Below, piece after piece: positions 33,497 through 42,253 of a stretch of DNA of 64,000 nt. The position numbers and the translations under genes were made by a program. The notes beneath the pieces were generated by a model, which worked only from the letters and a program-made list of their open reading frames with translations, was not told where the DNA came from and did no database searches. Position 1 is the stretch's first letter; each line of letters begins with the position of its first letter. The DNA is from Pseudonocardia endophytica (GTDB lineage: Bacteria; Actinomycetota; Actinomycetes; Mycobacteriales; Pseudonocardiaceae), in NCBI RefSeq assembly GCF_004339565.1, contig NZ_SMFZ01000001.1, forward strand, positions 1,054,001-1,118,000, given 5' to 3'.

Positions 33497-34450
33497 TCAA
33501 TCACAGTCCGTACGGCCTGCTCGGACACGATCAGGACCATCCCGGCCGGTGTCCCCCGCACGGGACCCGACCGTCATCGGCGTCGAGTGCTCCCAGTCGG
33601 CCAGCATGGCGCGCAGTCCGGTCACGAGCGCCAGCGGCTGGTCGACCATCATGTGGTGCCCGGCGCCGGGGATCTCCACCAGCGGCGCGACCCGGCCCAA
33701 CCGGTCGACGATCATCTCGCCCATGTCGGCCGGCATCAGGCCGTACTGGGCGCGGAACAGCGCCACCCGGCACGCCGCGACCCCGAGCTGGCCCGGGGTG
33801 AGGCCCATGCCGGCGAACATGCGGCGGTCGAACTTCCAGCGCCACCCGTCGTCGGTCTCCCGGATGCTCTGCTCGGCGATGTGCGCGTGCACGAACGGCA
33901 GGTTGCCCGGCTGCTCGGGCACCAGCCGGAAGTGCGCGAGCGCGGAGTCCCGGTCCGGGTAGGTGCGCGCCGGCCCGAACGCCATCCGGCGGCGCGCGGC
34001 CTGCTCCTCCGGCGAGCGGTCCCGGATCGGGGAGTCGATCACGATCGAGCCGGTGAGCCGCTCGCCGTGGGCCAACGCCGCGGCGAGCGCGACCCAGCCG
34101 CCCATGCTGTGGCCGATCACCACCGGGAGGTCGCCCGCGCCGCCGTGCTCGGCGACGGCCATGACCTGCGCCGCCCACGACGGCAGCCCGTACTCGTCGG
34201 TCGCGCCGGAGTCGCCGTGGCCGGCCAGGTCCAGCGCCAGCACCCGGCGGCGCCCCTGGGTGAGCAGCGGCGCGACGTGGTCCCACCAGCGCGCGTGCGC
34301 CGCTCCGCCGTGCACGAGCACGATCCCGGCGCCGTCCCCCGGCTCGCCCCAGCTGCGGTAGCGGATCGGGACGCCGTCGACGTCGACCTCTCCGACGATC
34401 ACCGGGGCGGCGAGGGCGTCGGTGAACCAGGCGGGCGGGTCGTCGGACAC
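33497..34450 (-). CDS. alpha/beta hydrolase
   Basis: A 317-residue alpha/beta hydrolase. Seen: the oxyanion segment IVLVHGGAAHARWWDHV, the nucleophile elbow VIGHSMGGWVAL (Ser in GHSMGG), and the catalytic His in IPGAGHHMMVDQP. The cap region (about 150-220) is hydrophobic. The last 25 residues are Arg/Asp-rich with no structure I recognise. GTG 34448-34450 is the start. It begins 10 bases after the hypothetical gene upstream (34461-34949), so both share an mRNA. The ester or other substrate is unknown. Confidence 0.9.
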   Translation of the reverse strand: MSDDPPAWFTDALAAPVIVGEVDVDGVPIRYRSWGEPGDGAGIVLVHGGAAHARWWDHVAPLLTQGRRRVLALDLAGHGDSGATDEYGLPSWAAQVMAVAEHGGAGDLPVVIGHSMGGWVALAAALAHGERLTGSIVIDSPIRDRSPEEQAARRRMAFGPARTYPDRDSALAHFRLVPEQPGNLPFVHAHIAEQSIRETDDGWRWKFDRRMFAGMGLTPGQLGVAACRVALFRAQYGLMPADMGEMIVDRLGRVAPLVEIPGAGHHMMVDQPLALVTGLRAMLADWEHSTPMTVGSRAGDTGRDGPDRVRAGRTDCD

Positions 34451-34460
34451 GCGTCCGATT

Positions 34461-34949
34461 TTAGGCGCCCCACATCCGTCCGACCCGCTCGGCCACGCGG
34501 GCGTGCGCGGCGCGGGCGTCCGCGGCGTCGGTGCGGATCCCGGCGAGGACGTGCAGCAGGTCGCCGTCCGGGCCAGGGTCGATGTCCAGCACGCCGTGCA
34601 GGCGGGCGAGCGCGGCGACGAGTTCCTGCGGCCGTCCCCCGGTCGCGTCCCGCAGCGACGAGGCGTCCCGGCCAGGGAGCAGCGCGGCGCCGAGCTCGCG
34701 GGCGCACCGCCCGAGCGCGTCCACGTCGGAGGGGTGGACGGTCACCAGGCAGAGCGACGGGCAGGGGCCGCCGGGATGCGCGGGACGTTCCTGCTCGGCA
34801 CGGACGGCGGCGCTGACCCGCCACCAGGCCGGGAGCGCGTCGGAGTCGAGCCGGACCAGCGCGACCGAGATGTCGAGCTCGACGGCGTCCCACGATCCGC
34901 CCAGGCGCGGCACCGCACGCAGCACCGTGTCGGTGACGATCCGCGACAT
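34461..34949 (-). CDS. conserved hypothetical protein
   Basis: A 162-residue soluble protein I do not recognise. It has strand-like segments such as AVELDISVALVRLD and PSLCLVTVHPSDVDALGR, and an Ala/Arg-rich C-terminal helix. A good GGGAGG site precedes the ATG. It lies 10 bases before the alpha/beta hydrolase gene, and is divergent from the EphD-like gene across a 122-bp region with a palindrome. Third-position GC is high throughout, so the frame is probably real. Confidence 0.65.
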   Translation of the reverse strand: MSRIVTDTVLRAVPRLGGSWDAVELDISVALVRLDSDALPAWWRVSAAVRAEQERPAHPGGPCPSLCLVTVHPSDVDALGRCARELGAALLPGRDASSLRDATGGRPQELVAALARLHGVLDIDPGPDGDLLHVLAGIRTDAADARAAHARVAERVGRMWGA

Positions 34950-34991
34950 CCGTCGACCTCCCCCGCTGTGCGTTCCTCCACGAGGTCGCCG

Positions 34992-35022
34992 TGACTACCC
35001 GCTCCATTACGGTGGGTAGTCA
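34992..35022. promoter_or_regulatory. operator-like inverted repeat before the EphD operon
   Basis: TGACTACCC at 34992-35000 and GGGTAGTCA at 35014-35022 are perfect 9-bp arms around 13 bases. The site lies in the divergent region 50 bp before the EphD-like start and 43 bp before the hypothetical gene start. The TetR gene that ends the EphD operon (38775) is the natural candidate binder. Confidence 0.5.
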
Positions 35023-35071
35023 GAACTGATGACCACTTCCGCCCTGTTGACAGATTTTCTACGATGACGCG

Positions 35072-36778
35072 GTGTCTCACAGTGAGGTGACCGCCCCCGA
35101 CGGGATCCGGCTCGCGGTGCAGGAGCACGACTCTCCGGCCGATCCGGGCGCCCCGGTCGTGATCGCGGTGCACGGCTACCCGGACGACCACACGGTCTGG
35201 GACGGCGTCGCCGCCGCTCTGGGCGACAGCCACCGCGTCGTCACCTACGACGTGCGTGGCGCCGGCGGGTCCGGCACCCCCACCGGCGCCGACGGCTACG
35301 ACCTGGAGCGGCTGGCCGCCGACCTGCGCGCCGTCGCGGACGCGGTCTCCCCGGACGCTCCGGTCCACCTGCTCGCGCACGACTGGGGCGCGATCCAGAC
35401 CTGGCACGCCGTCACCGGTCCGGCGATGGAGGGACGGGTCGCGTCGTTCACGTCGATCTCCGGCCCGTGCCTGGACCACGTCGGGCTGTTCCTGCGGGAC
35501 CGCTCGCCCCGCCGTCTCGGGCGGGTACTCCGCCAGGGGCTGCACTCCTGGTACACGATGCTGTTCCGGGTACCGGTGCTGCCGGAGCTGTTGTGGCGCA
35601 GCGGTCTCGCCGGACGTCTGGTGTCCACGGTGGAGGGCACGCCACGGCCGGTGGTGCGGGACGCGGTGAACGGGCTCGAGCTCTACCGCCGCAACCTGCC
35701 GCGCCGGCTGGCCGACCCGCAGTCGCGCACGACGGCGGTCCCGGTGCAGGTCCTCGCTCCGCGCGGGGACCGCTACGTCACCCCCGCGCTGGCCACCGAC
35801 ATCGCCGCCTACGCCCCTGACCTGCGGGTGCGACGGCTGCCGGGCGGGCACTGGGTGGTGCGGACCCGACCGGAGGTGATCGCCCGCTGCGTCGCGGAGC
35901 ACGTCGCGCACGCCGGCGGAGCGGCCGAGGCGCCCGCGCTGGCCCGCGCCCGCCGCGCCGCCCGGCCGGACACCGGGCGCTGGGACGGCGCACTCGTCGT
36001 CGTGACCGGTGCGGGGAGCGGTATCGGACGTGCCACGGCGCATGCGTTCGCCGCGCGGGGGGCGCGCGTGGTGGCCGCCGACTTGTCCGCGATCGCCGCG
36101 GCCGAGACGGCGTCGGCGATCGGGGACGCCGCCGTCGCGGCCACGGTGGACGTCGGGGACTCCGACGCCGTCGCGGCCCTCGCGAAGCAGGTGGCCTCCG
36201 AGCACGGCGTGCCGGACGTCGTCGTGAACAACGCCGGGATCGCCGTCGCGGGCCGGTTCGCGGACACCACCGAGGACGAGTGGCGCCGGATCGTCGACGT
36301 GAACCTGTGGGGTGTGGTGCACGGCTGCCGGAACTTCGGCGCGCTGATGCAGCGGCACGGCGAGGGCGGGCACATCGTGAACGTCGCCTCCGCGGCCGCG
36401 TACCTGCCGTCGCGGGTGCTGCCGGCGTACGCGACGACGAAGGCGGCCGTGCTGATGCTCTCCGAGTGCCTGCGCGCCGAGCTCGTCGACGACGGCATCG
36501 GCGTCACGGCACTGTGTCCGGGGTTCGTGAACACGGCGATCACGCGGAACGCGCGCTTCGCCGGGCTGGATCCCGCCGCGCAGGACCGCAAGCGGGAGGA
36601 GACGACCGCGCGGTACGTGCAGCGCGGATACGCGCCGGAGCGGGTGGCCACCCAGGTGGTGCGGGCCGCGGAGCGCAACCTCGCGATCGCGCCGGTCACC
36701 GCCGAGGCGCGGGCCGGGCTGCTCGCGTCCCGCCTGTCCCCCGGTCTCGTCAGGGCCCTTGCCCGTGTGGAGGTCTGA
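35072..36778 (+). CDS. EphD-like fusion: alpha/beta hydrolase (epoxide hydrolase type) + SDR
   Basis: A 568-residue two-domain protein. Residues 1-285 are an alpha/beta hydrolase with VIAVHGYPDDHTVWDG, the nucleophile region LLAHDWGAIQTWHA (Asp nucleophile in HDWG, as in epoxide hydrolases) and a His in LPGGHWVVRTRP. Residues about 305-568 are an SDR with VVVTGAGSGIGRATAH, VVVNNAGIAVAG, NVASAAAYLPS and YATTKAAV. The same fusion and length occur in mycobacterial EphD. It may act on lipid-derived epoxides or alcohols. The GTG lies 6-7 bases after a TACGAT box, so the mRNA may be nearly leaderless. It heads an operon with the metal hydrolase, reductase and TetR genes. Confidence 0.9.
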   Translation: MSHSEVTAPDGIRLAVQEHDSPADPGAPVVIAVHGYPDDHTVWDGVAAALGDSHRVVTYDVRGAGGSGTPTGADGYDLERLAADLRAVADAVSPDAPVHLLAHDWGAIQTWHAVTGPAMEGRVASFTSISGPCLDHVGLFLRDRSPRRLGRVLRQGLHSWYTMLFRVPVLPELLWRSGLAGRLVSTVEGTPRPVVRDAVNGLELYRRNLPRRLADPQSRTTAVPVQVLAPRGDRYVTPALATDIAAYAPDLRVRRLPGGHWVVRTRPEVIARCVAEHVAHAGGAAEAPALARARRAARPDTGRWDGALVVVTGAGSGIGRATAHAFAARGARVVAADLSAIAAAETASAIGDAAVAATVDVGDSDAVAALAKQVASEHGVPDVVVNNAGIAVAGRFADTTEDEWRRIVDVNLWGVVHGCRNFGALMQRHGEGGHIVNVASAAAYLPSRVLPAYATTKAAVLMLSECLRAELVDDGIGVTALCPGFVNTAITRNARFAGLDPAAQDRKREETTARYVQRGYAPERVATQVVRAAERNLAIAPVTAEARAGLLASRLSPGLVRALARVEV

Positions 36779-36779
36779 G

Positions 36780-37646
36780 ATGTCCGCTGCCGACGACCAC
36801 CTCTCCCTGCACGCCAGGGACGTCCGGTTCGACTGGTCGTCGCTGCCGGTGTGCTGGATCCCCGGCGAGCCGGTCGCGACGCACCTGCTCGACGTGCTGC
36901 ACCTGCTGCTGCCCGAGGGCGAGCGCTGGTTCGTGCGCGTGTTCACCGCGGCGCTGCCGCTGGTGCGCGACGACCGGCTCGCCGAGGACGTGCGCGGGTT
37001 CGTCGGGCAGGAGATGGTGCACGCGTCGTCGCACGAGGGCGCGCTGGAGCACCTGACCGCGGCCGGGCTGGACACCGCGTCCTATGTGGAGCGGATCCGG
37101 CACCTGTTCGGAGACCTGCTCGGCGACCGCGACCTCGACGGCGACGACGCCCGCGAGTGGCTCGTCGAGCGCGTCGCGTTCGTGGCGGCCGTCGAGCACC
37201 TGACGGCCGTGCTGGGCGCCTGGATCCTGGACTCGCCGTCGCTGGACGCGGCGGGCGCGGACCCGACGATGCTCGACATGCTGCGCTGGCACGGCGCGGA
37301 GGAGGTCGAGCACCGGGCCGTCGCGCACGACCTCTACATGCACCTCGACGGCCGCTACCTGCGCCGGGTCCGCGCGTTGGCGATCACAGCGCCGGTGATG
37401 CTCCGGCTCTGGGGGGTCGGCGTGATCACGCTGTGCCGCAGCGATCCGGCATTCTCCGGGCGGGTTCGCCCGCGGGACTACCTCCGTGCCGCCCGCCGTG
37501 GGTTCTGCCCCGGGCCGTGGCGCCTCGCCCGCTGGCTCGTCGGCTATCTGCGGCCGGGCTACCACCCGTCGCGCCACGGGGACACCGACGCCGCCATCGC
37601 CTACCTGGCCACCTCCCCCGCCGCCCGGGCCGCGGAGCAGCGGTGA
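36780..37646 (+). CDS. ferritin-like metal-dependent hydrolase (PF10118 type)
   Basis: A 288-residue member of the predicted metal-dependent hydrolase family. Seen: FVRVFTAALPLVRDDRLAED, the metal ligands in GQEMVHASSHEGAL and WHGAEEVEHRAVAHDLYM (EExxH-like), typical of a di-iron four-helix bundle. The membrane-like segment AITAPVMLRLWGVGVITLC follows. The ATG begins two bases after the EphD stop, with GGAGG eight bases before it. In other genomes this family often accompanies an SDR/hydrolase and a ferredoxin-type reductase, as here, which would supply electrons (inference: an oxygenase-like role rather than hydrolysis). Confidence 0.86.
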   Translation: MSAADDHLSLHARDVRFDWSSLPVCWIPGEPVATHLLDVLHLLLPEGERWFVRVFTAALPLVRDDRLAEDVRGFVGQEMVHASSHEGALEHLTAAGLDTASYVERIRHLFGDLLGDRDLDGDDAREWLVERVAFVAAVEHLTAVLGAWILDSPSLDAAGADPTMLDMLRWHGAEEVEHRAVAHDLYMHLDGRYLRRVRALAITAPVMLRLWGVGVITLCRSDPAFSGRVRPRDYLRAARRGFCPGPWRLARWLVGYLRPGYHPSRHGDTDAAIAYLATSPAARAAEQR

Positions 37647-37683
37647 GCGGCGCCGCCACCGCGCAACCGACACCGGTCCGACG

Positions 37684-37752
37684 CATGATCGGCCGTCCGG
37701 CACGGATCGGTGCCGCCGGCGGCACGATTGCGCGCCGGACCGGCGATCACGC
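37684..37752. repeat. single ATGATCGG-type intergenic element
   Basis: ATGATCGGCCGTCCGG at the left and CCGGACCGGCGATCACGC at the right are inverted versions of each other apart from small gaps. The centre is a GCCGCC/GGCGGC palindrome. Its boundaries match the elements near 22 kb and 24.9 kb. It lies in the 160-bp gap inside the EphD operon. Confidence 0.6.
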
Positions 37753-37806
37753 CGGAGGTCGGACCGGCCCGGCGGACACGGCCACCGCGCTCCTGCGGGG
37801 GACACG

Positions 37807-38778
37807 ATGACCACGGCGATGCGCGGAGTCGCGCGGGTGACCGATCTGTCGGTGCGGCTCGCCGTGCGGGCCGGGCGGCGGCGCACGCCGGCGCCCGGCG
37901 TCGACCGGGACCTGGCCGTGCGCATCGCCGCGGTCCGGTACCCGTGCGCCGACGTGGCGCTGGTCGACCTGGCCGGGGACGCCCTGCCCGCGTGGCGACC
38001 GGGGTCGCACGTGGACGTCGTGCTGCCGTCCGGGCGGGTGCGCCAGTACTCGCTCTGCGACGGCGGCCGCGACGTCTACCGGATCGCCGTCCGGCTCGTC
38101 GGCGACGGCTCGCGGGAGGTGCACTCGCTCGTCGCGGGCACCCCGCTGACGCTCCGCGGGCCGCGCAACGCCTTCCCGCTGGCCGCGGCGCCGTCGTTCC
38201 TGTTCCTGGCCGGCGGCATCGGGATCACCCCGATCGCGCCGATGGTCCGCGCGGCGGCAGCGGCCGGGACGGACTGGCGATTGGTCCACACCGGACGGAC
38301 GCTGGACTCGATGCCGCTGTCCGCCTCGCTGGCCGACCTCGATCCGTCCCGCGTCACCCGCGTCTCCGACGGCGGCTCCCCGACCCCGGCCGCCGAGCTG
38401 CTGGGCGACCTCCCCGCCGGATGCGCCGTGTACTGCTGCGGACCGCCCGCGATGATCGACGCCGTCCGGGTGGCGACGCCCGCGGGCCACCGGTTCCACT
38501 CCGAGCGGTTCTCCCCGCCCCCGATCCGGAACGGGCGGCCGTTCACCGTGGGGATCGCGGGCGGCCCGGACGTCGCGGTGCCCGCCGACCGGTCGGCTCT
38601 GGACGTCGTCCGGGAGGTCCGCCCGGACGTCGCATGGTCCTGCCGGCAGGGCTTCTGCGGGACCTGTCACGTGCCGCTGGTCGAGGGCACGACGACCGGG
38701 GACACCGCGGGGCCGGGCCGGACGGCGTTGTGCGTCGCGCGCGCTTCCGCCGACCGGATCGTGGTCGACCTGCGATGA
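37807..38778 (+). CDS. ferredoxin reductase (PDR/VanB type, FNR + 2Fe-2S)
   Basis: A 323-residue electron-transfer flavoprotein: an FNR-like flavin domain (VRQYSLCD, FLFLAGGIGITPI, VYCCGPPAMIDAV) followed by a plant-type 2Fe-2S domain (about 240-323) with CRQGFCGTC and a last cysteine in ALCVA. It takes electrons from NAD(P)H to a partner oxygenase. The likely partner is the ferritin-like protein encoded just upstream, or an oxygenase elsewhere. The ATG is preceded by GGGGACAC, a weak ribosome site; the 160-bp gap before it contains a repeat element. The stop overlaps the TetR start (ATGA). Confidence 0.93.
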   Translation: MTTAMRGVARVTDLSVRLAVRAGRRRTPAPGVDRDLAVRIAAVRYPCADVALVDLAGDALPAWRPGSHVDVVLPSGRVRQYSLCDGGRDVYRIAVRLVGDGSREVHSLVAGTPLTLRGPRNAFPLAAAPSFLFLAGGIGITPIAPMVRAAAAAGTDWRLVHTGRTLDSMPLSASLADLDPSRVTRVSDGGSPTPAAELLGDLPAGCAVYCCGPPAMIDAVRVATPAGHRFHSERFSPPPIRNGRPFTVGIAGGPDVAVPADRSALDVVREVRPDVAWSCRQGFCGTCHVPLVEGTTTGDTAGPGRTALCVARASADRIVVDLR

Positions 38779-39398
38779 GCCCGGCCGATCCGGGCCCCCG
38801 CCGCCCGGCGCGACGGATGAGCCCGGAGGCCCGCCGTGACCACCTCGTCGACACGGCGCTGGAGCTCTACCAGCGGCTGCAGCCGGAGGACGTGGCCGTC
38901 GAGGACGTGACGGGCGCGGCCGAGGTGTCGCGGGCGCTGTTCTACCGCTACTTCCCGAACGTCGACGCGCTGCACGTGGCCGCGCTCGGAACGGTCGTCG
39001 ACGAGCTGGTCTCCCGGGTCGCGCTTCCCGCGGACGGGTCGCTGGCCGAGCAGCTCGCCGTGGCGGTCGAGGCGTTCCTGGACGTCGCGCAGCAGCACGC
39101 GCGGGCCTACGTCGCGCTCCTGCGCAGCGGCTCGGTGATCTCGACGGGCGAGACCGACGCCCTGGTCGACGGCGTGCGCGACCACATCGTCGCGCTGCTC
39201 GTCGAGCGCGGTGGCGTGCCCGACCCGAGCCCGTGGCAGCTGATGACGTTGCGCGGGTGGGTCGCGCTCGTCGAGGGGGCGACGCTGACCTGGCTGCGTG
39301 ACGCCGGGACCGGTATCGGTCGCGACGAGCTGCGCGACTGGCTCGTGGCGCAACTGTTCGGCCTGCTGGAGGTCACGGCGCGCCGCGACCCGGCGTGA
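38775..39398 (+). CDS. TetR family transcriptional regulator
   Basis: A 207-residue TetR-type regulator with an Arg/Pro-rich N-terminal arm of about 20 residues. Seen: DTALELYQRLQPEDVAVEDV and VSRALFYRYFPNVDALHVAAL (helix-turn-helix). ATGA overlap with the reductase gene places it as the last gene of the EphD operon. It may repress that operon through the palindrome at 34992-35022 (inference). The upstream and downstream DNA is repeat-rich. Confidence 0.9.
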   Translation: MSPADPGPRRPARRMSPEARRDHLVDTALELYQRLQPEDVAVEDVTGAAEVSRALFYRYFPNVDALHVAALGTVVDELVSRVALPADGSLAEQLAVAVEAFLDVAQQHARAYVALLRSGSVISTGETDALVDGVRDHIVALLVERGGVPDPSPWQLMTLRGWVALVEGATLTWLRDAGTGIGRDELRDWLVAQLFGLLEVTARRDPA

Positions 39399-39430
39399 CG
39401 CGGCCCGAGGCGCGACGCTTCGCCAGCAAG

Positions 39431-39587
39431 ATCGACAGTTGAGGAGCCGGGCGTTCGCGGTGCGACTCCCCCGCTCCACAACCGCGGATCATGCAGTGGA
39501 CCCGGGCTGCGCACCGCCCGGCTGATCCACGGTCGTGGAGCCACGCGGTCGATACGCGAACGGTCCGCTCCTGAACCGCGGATCAAG
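39431..39587. repeat. dispersed inverted-repeat elements
   Basis: GCTCCACAACCGCGGATCA (39473-39491) and TGATCCACGGTCGTGGAGC (39523-39541) are 19-bp arms that match at 17 positions. The DNA from 39523 to 39587 is, in reverse, clearly similar to 24734-24797 (TGATCSGCGGT...GGAGCGGAYCGTTCG). The piece 39431-39492 looks like another degenerate copy. No gene is seen in 39399-39590. Confidence 0.6.
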
Positions 39588-39590
39588 CGC

Positions 39591-39790
39591 GCAGCACGTT
39601 CCTCGACGAGCTCGGCGACGGTGTGCTGGACCGGGCGGCCGCCCTGGGGCGCGTCGTCGGTGCCGAGGACGGCGCCGCCGGGTCCTCGCGGTTCTCGACG
39701 GTGCCACCGGCGACGCGGGGTGAAGGCCGGGTGTCCGACCGGTCCGCAGCGCGCACACGCCTTTCCTGGCGCGCGTCGCAGCGTGCGCTG
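39591..39790 (+). pseudogene. possible remnant of a coding sequence
   Basis: The plus frame from about 39595 reads TFLDELGDGVLDRAAALGRV, then VGAEDGAAGSSRF, and keeps G or C at nearly every third codon position for 28 codons, which is coding-like. There is no start codon with a ribosome site; the frame ends within the 3' part of the phosphodiester glycosidase gene. I do not recognise the protein. It may be the end of a gene broken by the repeat elements to its left, or chance. Confidence 0.25.
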
Positions 39791-39793
39791 CGC

Positions 39794-41203
39794 TCAGGGA
39801 CGGCGCGTTGCGAGCCGCCGCGCCGGGCCGCGCCGGGGCTGCGGCGTGAACACCCCGAGGGCGTTCGGGACCAGGCGCGTCGCGTCCTGGGCCGGCGCGT
39901 TGACCACCGACACACGCCGAGCGTCCGGAGGGCGGGCGACCATGGTGGACGACCCGCCGCCGTCGAGGTTCACGGCGTCCCTGGCGCCCAACGACGTCAG
40001 CATCCCGGCGAGCCCGGCGAGCGTGGCTCCCGAGTGCGCCGTCTCGTGCCCGTCGACGGTGACCAGGAGCAGGCGTCGGCCACCGTCGGCGATGCCGGCC
40101 GCCGTGCGCGGAGCCCGCTCGCGGTCGTCGAGCGGGCCGGGTCGCGCGCCGTCGACGACGATCGGGCTGCCGCCGACGGCGGTGACCGGTGGCGATCCTT
40201 CCGCCAGGGCGCGGTGCGGCAGCACGGTGACCGGGTCACCCGGCCGCACGGCGCGCAGCGCGTCCGCTCCCCCGTCCCGCCCGAGCAGCGCGGTCTCACC
40301 GGGCGCGAGGCGACCCGCGCCAGGGGGCCGGACGGCGGCCACGGCGCCGTCGCGCACCGACACCTCGATCCGGTCCGCCGAGCACCCGGCGTTCCGGTCG
40401 GTGTCCGAGCCGCACAGCATGCGAGCCCGGTCCGCGCCGCCCCACTCCGGCGTCACGAGCCCGACGCCGCCGGGCGGCACCGCGTACTGGTTGATCCCCT
40501 CCACCGGGATCGTCGACGCTCCGACCTGCACCGACGCGCCGAACCGCACCCGGTCGACCCGGGCGCGCCCGTCGGCCCCGAACGCGAGCACGGAGTCCGG
40601 GGTGGCGCCGTCCACGGCAGGTGCGAGCCGGCGACCGGCCGGGACGGCGGACGAGATCGTCCGACCGTCGCGCACCTGCGGGCCGGCCGGGGCGTTGCTG
40701 CGGCCGAGGTCGAAGAAGTCGCCGTTGACGGCGGCGCGGGCACCCGCCCGGTCCGCCATCGCGGCCACCGACGCACGGTCGGACACGTCCCCGGCGGTGA
40801 GCAGCCCGACCCGGACGCCGGGCGCGGTCAGGTCGACGTCGAGGACGTCGGCCGACGACCCGCCCGGCGCGGTGATCTCGCGGTGCACGACGGCGGGGCG
40901 GGACGGCCGGGGTGCCGAGGGACCGGTTCGTGCGCCACCGTCGGGCGGGGCGCCCGCCGCGCCGCCGGACGCGACACCGGCACCCGCGTCGACACCGCGA
41001 TGCAGCGCGGCACCGCGATCCGGCGCAGCCCCGGCACCCGTGCCGGCTGCGGTTCCCGGCGCGACGGTGGGCCGATCCGGGCCCGACCCGGCGATCGTCG
41101 CGTCGGCGCGGGTCACGTCCGCCGGCGCCACGGCCGGCAGTCCGGCCAGCATGGCGCACACCGCAACGAGCACGCCCACGCGCACCACGGCCGCGCTCCA
41201 CAT
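39794..41203 (-). CDS. exported phosphodiester glycosidase domain protein (NAGPA-like)
   Basis: A 469-residue secreted protein. Seen: an N-terminal signal peptide (hydrophobic residues about 7-26, AVCAMLAGLPAVAPA), a Gly/Ala/Pro-rich linker to about 110, and an NAGPA (phosphodiester glycosidase) domain with AAVNGDFFDLG, EGINQYAVPPGGVGLVTPEW and the late motif NLDGGGSSTMVARP. These enzymes uncover mannose-6-phosphate or cleave sugar phosphodiesters, including cell-wall teichoic acids. The start is ATG 41201-41203. It is a single gene, followed on its 3' side by repeat DNA. The C-terminal RRGPARRLATRRP tail is basic. Confidence 0.88.
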   Translation of the reverse strand: MWSAAVVRVGVLVAVCAMLAGLPAVAPADVTRADATIAGSGPDRPTVAPGTAAGTGAGAAPDRGAALHRGVDAGAGVASGGAAGAPPDGGARTGPSAPRPSRPAVVHREITAPGGSSADVLDVDLTAPGVRVGLLTAGDVSDRASVAAMADRAGARAAVNGDFFDLGRSNAPAGPQVRDGRTISSAVPAGRRLAPAVDGATPDSVLAFGADGRARVDRVRFGASVQVGASTIPVEGINQYAVPPGGVGLVTPEWGGADRARMLCGSDTDRNAGCSADRIEVSVRDGAVAAVRPPGAGRLAPGETALLGRDGGADALRAVRPGDPVTVLPHRALAEGSPPVTAVGGSPIVVDGARPGPLDDRERAPRTAAGIADGGRRLLLVTVDGHETAHSGATLAGLAGMLTSLGARDAVNLDGGGSSTMVARPPDARRVSVVNAPAQDATRLVPNALGVFTPQPRRGPARRLATRRP

Positions 41204-41355
41204 CGGACACCTCCACGTCGGGACGTGTCGAGGTGATCATGCGGATCGCGGGAGGTCTCGCCGGCCGGGGACGTGATCACTCCGCTGTGCCACAAGGCCA
41301 TCCGGCCGGATGACACGCGCCAGGGCCGATCGGCGACCCGGGTCACACCCCAGGG

Positions 41356-42243
41356 TCAGTCCATCCCGTCCGGACGCGACGGCCACGGCGGGACGATGTC
41401 CGGGTAGTCGGCCGACACGGTGTCCGGGAACGACGGCGGGCGCTTCTCCAGGAACGCCGTCACGCCCTCGGCCACGTCGCGGCCCTGCCCGAGGTGCGTG
41501 ATCGCCTGCGAGTCCAGCTTGTGCGCCTCCCACGGCGAGGACGCGCCGAGCATCGACCACAGCAGCTGCCGCGACACCGCGACGGACACGGCCGACGTGG
41601 TGTCCGCGATCTCCCGTGCCAGTGCGACGGCCGCCGGGTACAGCTCGTCGTCGGGCACGACCCTCGAGACGAGACGTCCGGCGAGCGCCTCCTGCGCGTC
41701 GAACACCCGTCCGGTCATCGCCCACTCCATGGCCTGCGAGATCCCGACGGCCCGCGGCAGGAACCAGCTCGACGCGGCTTCCGGGACGAGCCCGCGGCGG
41801 GCGAACACGAACCCGAATCGCGCCGACGACGCGGCCAGTCGCACGTCCATCGGCAGCGTCATCGTCGCGCCGACGCCGACGGCCGGCCCGTTGATCGCGG
41901 CGATCACCGGCTTGCGCGAGGCGGCGATCCGCAGCGACACGGTGCCGCCGCCGTCGCGCTTCACGCCGCCGATCTCACCGACCCACTCCCGCTCCGCGAC
42001 GCGCGTCTCGTCGGTCGCGTCGAACGTGGACCCACCGCGCCCCAGGTCGGCGCCGGCACAGAACCCGCGGCCCCGGCCGGTGACGATCACGGCCCGCACG
42101 GCGTCGTCGGCGTCCGAGGTGTCGAACGCCTCGATCAGCTCGCGCGCCATCGTCGCGGTGAACGCGTTCAGCCGGTCCGGGCGGTCCAGGGTGATCGTGG
42201 CGACGCCGTCGTCCACGATGTAGTCGATCTCGGTGAACGGCAT
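41356..42243 (-). CDS. enoyl-CoA hydratase/isomerase family
   Basis: A 295-residue crotonase-fold enzyme. Seen: DGVATITLDRPDRLNAFT at the N-terminus, GRGFCAGADLGRGGSTFDAT in the first oxyanion segment, GPAVGVGATMTLPMDVRLAA in the second, and VPEAASSWFLPRAVG with a catalytic-like acidic residue. It differs from the one at 2708. It follows the DUF1990 gene by 10 bases, so the two are probably cotranscribed. The reaction (hydratase, isomerase or other CoA chemistry) cannot be told from sequence. Confidence 0.92.
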   Translation of the reverse strand: MPFTEIDYIVDDGVATITLDRPDRLNAFTATMARELIEAFDTSDADDAVRAVIVTGRGRGFCAGADLGRGGSTFDATDETRVAEREWVGEIGGVKRDGGGTVSLRIAASRKPVIAAINGPAVGVGATMTLPMDVRLAASSARFGFVFARRGLVPEAASSWFLPRAVGISQAMEWAMTGRVFDAQEALAGRLVSRVVPDDELYPAAVALAREIADTTSAVSVAVSRQLLWSMLGASSPWEAHKLDSQAITHLGQGRDVAEGVTAFLEKRPPSFPDTVSADYPDIVPPWPSRPDGMD

Positions 42244-42253
42244 GATGGACGTT

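Noticed and set aside
35042..35066. TTGACA/TACGAT as a complete promoter for the EphD operon
   Set aside because: The boxes are only 7 bp apart; TACGAT may be the -10, but this TTGACA cannot be its -35.
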